Below, piece after piece: positions 60,696-64,000 of a stretch of DNA of 64,000 nt. The notes under the pieces were generated by a model. It did no database searches. It saw nothing but the letters and a program-made list of their open reading frames with translations, and was not told the origin of the DNA. Each line of letters opens with the position of its first letter. The first letter of the stretch is position 1. Origin of the DNA: Phycisphaerae bacterium (GTDB taxonomy: Bacteria; Planctomycetota; Phycisphaerae; JAJVII01); NCBI GenBank assembly GCA_022072085.1, contig JAJVII010000047.1, positions 35,981-99,980 on the forward strand, read 5' to 3'. The position numbers and the translations under genes were made by a program.

Positions 60696-61988
60696 GTGTC
60701 CATCCGCCGAACGTCACTGGTTGTTCTGACGGCTATGGGGCTGGCCCTGGTGGCGCTCCGGGCACTCGACGCCGAGCCCGGCGATTCCCCGGCTGCCACC
60801 GACGCAAACGCCTGGCCGCAGTGGCGCGGACCCAACGGCGACAACATCTGCGCCGAGACCGGCTTGGCTGACACCTGGCCAGAGGGCGGCCCGGGAATTC
60901 TCTGGAGCCAGCCGGTTGGGCAGGGCTACACGACCCCAGTGGCAGTCAACGGTGTGGTCTACCTGTTCCATCTGGACGCGAAGAGCGACACGTTGTCCGC
61001 CTTCGACGCCGAGAAGGGAACGCCGCTCTGGTCGGCCAGTTACATGCGCGGCTATGCCGGCCAGTATCCCGGCACGCGCGCGACGCCCACCATCGACGGC
61101 GACCGGGCATACACCTATGGCGGCTCGGGCGAGTTGGCCTGCTGGACGCTCAAGAGCGGCCAAGTGGCCGAGCGCGTTCTCTGGAGAAGGAACGTCGTTC
61201 AGGAATCCGGCGGCCGCAACCTCCAGTGGGGCGTTTCCTCCAGTCCGCTGGTCTGGAACGGCCTGGTCGTCGTGCAGGCGGGCGGGGGCGGGGCCGCCGT
61301 CGTCGCCTGCGACAAGTCCACGGGTGAAGTGAAGTGGAAGTCGGCTCCGAACGCCGACGGGTCCTATGCGCCAGTCGTGGCCATCGACGTGGACGGCATG
61401 ACGCAGCTCGTTGCCTTCGGCGGCAAGAGCATCATGGGGATCGACCCGGCCAGGAACGGGCGGATCATCTGGACCGTGCCCTGGTCCAACCGCGGCGACT
61501 ACGACGTTCACGCTGCGACGCCGCTCTACCGCAACAAGCAGCTTTTCCTGACCAGCGGCTATGGCATCGGCTGCACGATGCTGAAAGTGAGCAAGACCGG
61601 CGCGACCCAGGAGTGGAAGCACTCGACGCCGCACTGCAAGTTCCCCTCGCCGATCCTGGACGGCGACGTGTTCTACGCCAACAGCGAGGGGGAGCTGATG
61701 TGCTTCGACTGGCCCAGCGGCAAGACGCGCTGGTCGGCCCAGGACGAGCGGCGGCTGCGGATCGGGCCGGGAGGGTCCTTCCTGCGATTCAACCGGGACA
61801 AGATGGTCGTCCTCAGCGAGCGCGGCGAACTGCTGCTGATCCGGGCCGACAAGGACGGTTTCAAGATCATGAGTTCCTTACAGATGCCCCGCGGGTCGGA
61901 CTGGTGGGCTTCGCCGGTGATCTACAACAAGCGGCTATACCTCAAGGGCCCCAACAAGCTGTTCTGCCTGGACATGGGCAAGCCGTAG
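60696..61988 (+). CDS. Secreted PQQ-type beta-propeller protein (GTG start)
   Basis: 430 aa. Signal peptide about 1-24 (LVVLTAMGLALVALRALDA), then WPQWRGPNGDNICAETGLADTWPEGGP, the opening that planctomycete outer-membrane-assembly-BamB-like/PQQ propellers share, and repeated blades (VAVNGVVYLFHLDAKSDTLSAFD, TPTIDGDRAYTYGGSGELACWTLKSG, SPILDGDVFYANSEGELMCFD, SPVIYNKRLYLKGPNKLFCLD). No catalytic Asp/Cys-Cys of quinoprotein dehydrogenases is visible, so a scaffold or binding role is more likely. GTG 60696 has AGGAGGT about 6 bases upstream, which decides the start. Confidence 0.88.
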   Translation: MSIRRTSLVVLTAMGLALVALRALDAEPGDSPAATDANAWPQWRGPNGDNICAETGLADTWPEGGPGILWSQPVGQGYTTPVAVNGVVYLFHLDAKSDTLSAFDAEKGTPLWSASYMRGYAGQYPGTRATPTIDGDRAYTYGGSGELACWTLKSGQVAERVLWRRNVVQESGGRNLQWGVSSSPLVWNGLVVVQAGGGGAAVVACDKSTGEVKWKSAPNADGSYAPVVAIDVDGMTQLVAFGGKSIMGIDPARNGRIIWTVPWSNRGDYDVHAATPLYRNKQLFLTSGYGIGCTMLKVSKTGATQEWKHSTPHCKFPSPILDGDVFYANSEGELMCFDWPSGKTRWSAQDERRLRIGPGGSFLRFNRDKMVVLSERGELLLIRADKDGFKIMSSLQMPRGSDWWASPVIYNKRLYLKGPNKLFCLDMGKP

Positions 61989-62007
61989 CAGGCAGCGCAT
62001 GAAATCA

Positions 62008-62047
62008 ACGACGCCCCGTGTTCGCGGACATGGGGCGTCGTGTGTTT
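62008..62047. terminator. Bidirectional terminator between the propeller and pseudopilin genes
   Basis: A perfect 10-bp stem ACGACGCCCC (62008-62017) / GGGGCGTCGT (62032-62041) followed by GTGTTT on the plus side; it sits between two convergent genes. Confidence 0.75.
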
Positions 62048-62062
62048 CCCGGGGGCTGGCGA

Positions 62063-62827
62063 TCACTTCGCGTCAGCGTTCTCGAAGATGCCGAGCATCT
62101 TGGCGAACGAATCGTAGGGGCTGGCCCCGACGTCAACAGTGAACTTGCCGTCGGCATTGCTCAGCGTGCCGACGTGGCCATCGCTGTAGAGCACGTTCAC
62201 GTTCTCCTGGCGATGGTTCGTACGCTGGATGACGTGAAAGACGGCCAGGCTCGGGTCGCACAGGTAGTTGGCGTCCATGACCATGGCCTTGATCGGCCGA
62301 CCGCGGGTGTTGTCGCCCAGGTTCGACAGGTGAATGTGCGTGGTGCCGGATGGGTGCAGCATGTCGCCGCCGCTGCCGTGACGGTAGTAGTAGTCGCACT
62401 GAGCCTGGGCCGAGCCGACCTTGGCCAGTTCGGCCTCGGCGTCCACTCGTTGGTCGGCGTCCGGACAGAAGAGCACCTTGGGCGTGTTGGACAGGTGCTT
62501 CTGAAGCAGCAGGCCCAGGCCGACCGGCCCGCCCGTGCCCTCCAGTGAGATCAGGCTCGTCGGCATGCCCAGCGTGGGGTAGAAGTTGGTGATGGTCCGC
62601 GTTCCCGGCGCGGGGCCGAACGGAATCGTGTCCTTGTAGTCATCAGCATAGGCGTAGATGGCCACGCCGATCTGACGCAGATTGCTCATGCACATCGTCC
62701 GCCGCGTGATCGCCCGCGCCCTCTCCATCGAAGGCAGCAGGATGCTGATCAGCACGGCCAGGATCGCCACGATCACCATCAGCTCGATGAGCGTGAAGGC
62801 GTGCTTTGTCGATCGCGAGAACGACAT
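62063..62827 (-). CDS. Type II secretion-like pseudopilin with prepilin N-terminus
   Basis: 254 aa. The prepilin signal is KHAFTLIELMVIVAILAVLISILLP: cleavage and methylation before Phe11 by a prepilin peptidase; Glu at +5 is present. The globular part has ICxDxYKD-like and FCPDADQRV segments and ends VLYSDGHVGTLS, the DGHV ending common in planctomycete prepilin-like (DUF1559-related) proteins that often carry H-X9-DG. Function unknown. ATG 62827 is 13 bp after the stop of the PEP-CTERM gene, so the two are co-transcribed. Confidence 0.85.
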   Translation of the reverse strand: MSFSRSTKHAFTLIELMVIVAILAVLISILLPSMERARAITRRTMCMSNLRQIGVAIYAYADDYKDTIPFGPAPGTRTITNFYPTLGMPTSLISLEGTGGPVGLGLLLQKHLSNTPKVLFCPDADQRVDAEAELAKVGSAQAQCDYYYRHGSGGDMLHPSGTTHIHLSNLGDNTRGRPIKAMVMDANYLCDPSLAVFHVIQRTNHRQENVNVLYSDGHVGTLSNADGKFTVDVGASPYDSFAKMLGIFENADAK

Positions 62828-62840
62828 ATTGTGGCCCCAC

Positions 62841-63578
62841 TCAGGCCGCCCAGAACCGCCGCCCAGCCTTTCGCCGCGACGCCATCAGGCCCAGGCCGCC
62901 CAGTGCCAGGAGAATCAGGGAAGCGGGCTCCGGAACGGCCGCGACGGTCACGTCATCCAGGTCGAAGTACCCGCCGATATCGCCGAACGTGGTGAGCAGA
63001 ATCCCCACGGCCTGGCCGACCGCAGGGTCGGTCGCTCCGAGGGGGCCGCCGTCGGCCGTGAAGTAGTATAGGTGATTGCCTGACAGTCCCGCAGCCGAAT
63101 CATTGTAGATGTCGGTCCACGCGACGAGCTGCCGTTGGCTCGCGCCGTCCAGGTAGAACAGGGCGATCCGCAGCATGTCCGTTGCCTGCGGCGGCTGGTA
63201 GTAACTGTGGGCGACCGCAGCGCTGAGCGTGTAGGACCAGCCGGCCTTGAAGGTCACGCCGGCGATCATCTGTGTGAACTCGTTGCCGGTTTGCGTGCCA
63301 ATCCAGATGAGCTGGCTGCCCAGTGCGTTGTCGATGTACCCGGGGTCGGAGGGGTTGTTGTAGAACGTGCCGGTGTAGGTGTTCACACCGTAGGTCGGGT
63401 CAATGACCGGCCCGTCGGTCTGCCAGCCGTCCGCGCCGGGCGCGGCGAAGGCCACAACCGGCGATTCAAACGAGCCGTTGGTCACCGGGAGCGTGTCGCC
63501 ACGGGCCCCCGGAAGCCACAATGCAGATGAAATCAGTGCGGACAATACGGCCCCCAGGAATGCAGCGCGTCCCTCCAC
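62841..63578 (-). CDS. PEP-CTERM protein with NGSFESP-type domain (GTG start)
   Basis: 245 aa. Signal peptide about 1-28, an opening LPVTNGSFESPVVAF typical of carbohydrate-binding-like (DUF642-related) beta domains, and the sorting signal VPEPASLILLALGGLGLMASRRKAGRR. The domain AGITFKAGWSYTLSAAVAHSYYQ... suggests an extracellular adhesion or matrix role. The GTG at 63578 has GGAGGG 9 bases upstream; the longer frame from a TTG at 63608 has none. It shares a transcript with the pseudopilin gene and a promoter at 63721-63692. Confidence 0.8.
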   Translation of the reverse strand: MEGRAAFLGAVLSALISSALWLPGARGDTLPVTNGSFESPVVAFAAPGADGWQTDGPVIDPTYGVNTYTGTFYNNPSDPGYIDNALGSQLIWIGTQTGNEFTQMIAGVTFKAGWSYTLSAAVAHSYYQPPQATDMLRIALFYLDGASQRQLVAWTDIYNDSAAGLSGNHLYYFTADGGPLGATDPAVGQAVGILLTTFGDIGGYFDLDDVTVAAVPEPASLILLALGGLGLMASRRKAGRRFWAA

Positions 63579-63691
63579 GTGCTCTCTCCCTCCGGCGTCG
63601 CCGGTCAAAACGGTGTGTGCGGATACAGTCTTCGCGACCGGCCAAGTCGCGGCTCCACCATCTCGCGAACGCCGCGAGTGGCGAGCGAGGT

Positions 63692-63721
63692 ATCATAACC
63701 CGTAATGAGCCCGAACGTCAA
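63692..63721 (-). promoter_or_regulatory. Promoter of the PEP-CTERM/pseudopilin operon
   Basis: TTGACG (63721-63716), 18-base spacer, TATGAT (63697-63692) on the minus strand, leaving a leader of about 105 bases before GTG 63578. The rest of the 63579-63842 gap shows nothing else besides the tRNA promoter. Confidence 0.5.
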
Positions 63722-63828
63722 TCCATTCAACCGTATGGCAACAGCGAAGTTCCGGGAGTAGCGCATCTCAGGTCGGGATAGTGGCGTTCGCTGCAAGCCT
63801 GGTTGTGGCGGCGGATCACGGGCGGCAT

Positions 63829-63834
63829 TATGAT
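63829..63834 (+). promoter_or_regulatory. -10 box of the tRNA gene
   Basis: TATGAT nine bases before the tRNA 5' end (63843). A TTGTGG at 63803-63808 is 20 bases upstream, a loose -35. Confidence 0.4.
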
Positions 63835-63842
63835 ACAGCTTC

Positions 63843-63915
63843 GGGCCTGTAGCTCAGCGGTTAGAGCAGCGGACTCATAATCCGTCGGTCGCTGGTTCGA
63901 ATCCAGCCGGGCCCA
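63843..63915 (+). tRNA. tRNA-Ile2, anticodon CAT (lysidine-modified)
   Basis: 73 bases, folding as a full cloverleaf: acceptor GGGCCTG/CGGGCCC, D arm GCTC/GAGC, anticodon stem GCGGA/TCCGT with CTCATAA loop, 5-base variable region, T arm GCTGG/CCAGC with TTCGAAT. Anticodon CAT would read AUG unless C34 becomes lysidine. The acceptor pairs C4-G69 and C5-G68 and the GACTCATAATC neighbourhood match tRNA-Ile2 recognised by TilS rather than elongator or initiator Met. CCA is not encoded. No other RNA gene follows; the window ends 85 bases later in unremarkable sequence. Confidence 0.9.
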
Positions 63916-64000
63916 ATGATCTGCGTAACGCCTGATCGGCCGCCCGCACCCCAGGCTTGCGCCTCATGCGTGCGTCGCGCCATCGGCAGGGCGTCCTCGT

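Noticed and set aside
63843..63915. Calling the CAT-anticodon tRNA as tRNA-Met
   Set aside because: Acceptor pairs C4-G69 and C5-G68 and the overall sequence fit the TilS-modified tRNA-Ile2; initiator features (GGG/CCC anticodon-stem pairs) are absent.

Overview
The window is high-GC bacterial chromosome, densely coded and with no phage, transposase or CRISPR content. The best guess is a planctomycete, probably of the Phycisphaerae type. The basis is the mix of PEP-CTERM surface proteins, a type II pseudopilin-like protein with a C-terminal DGHV motif, sulfatase and glycoside hydrolase genes, many lipoproteins and TPR proteins, and SpoVG/ispE/NfeD/flotillin neighbourhoods. This is inference: there is no rRNA in the window.

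Layout. (1) 1-2170: a 5'-truncated GH20-type glycosidase overlapping an SGNH esterase. (2) 2175-19118, all minus strand: a long gene string dominated by branched-chain and aspartate-family amino acid synthesis. In transcription order it is ispE, spoVG, ilvB, ilvN, ilvC, a four-helix-bundle (S23-type) gene, hom, a phosphoglycerate-mutase-like putative homoserine kinase, lysC, a membrane-anchored thermonuclease, cimA, valS, a bifunctional-nuclease-domain gene and a PhyH dioxygenase. cimA is preceded by a complete transcription attenuator: promoter, Shine-Dalgarno sequence, 33-codon leader peptide with a Leu/Ile/Val-rich end, and a terminator hairpin. (3) 19286-22502, plus strand: a radical SAM gene with a leaderless promoter, a possible orphan transcript, and two PEP-CTERM protein genes. 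(4) 22823-29643, minus strand: apt, a group 1/2 sigma-70 factor, an HTH orphan in a repeat-rich stretch, a SEC14/STAS-like gene, rpsA and an exported coiled-coil protein. (5) 29939-36135: an FAD oxidoreductase, a GT39 membrane glycosyltransferase, ispH, two small lipoproteins, plsC and cmk. (6) 36353-41774: a lipoprotein, clpC, an RluA pseudouridine synthase and a membrane protein. (7) 41852-49316: a carbohydrate/methyl-transfer island with a UroD-like methyltransferase, a Tat-exported sulfatase, two tandem TIM-barrel paralogues, a zinc-ribbon microprotein and a GH2 enzyme. (8) 49440-61988, plus strand: a membrane-quality cluster (long NfeD protease, short NfeD, flotillin FloA), an unusual Rho, two TPR proteins, a lytic transglycosylase and a PQQ-propeller protein. 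(9) 62063-63915: a PEP-CTERM plus pseudopilin operon (minus) and tRNA-Ile2(CAU).

The most interesting material is regulatory or structural. It comprises the cimA attenuator, at least five families of short wordy intergenic repeats that fill almost every gap of the ilv/hom operon and flank a four-helix-bundle gene in inverted orientation, a hairpin that hides the ribosome site of a zinc-ribbon microprotein, a Rho factor with no N-terminal helical domain but a Gly/Asn/Arg/Gln-rich insert next to the Q-loop, and zinc-ribbon insertions in ValRS and SpoVG.
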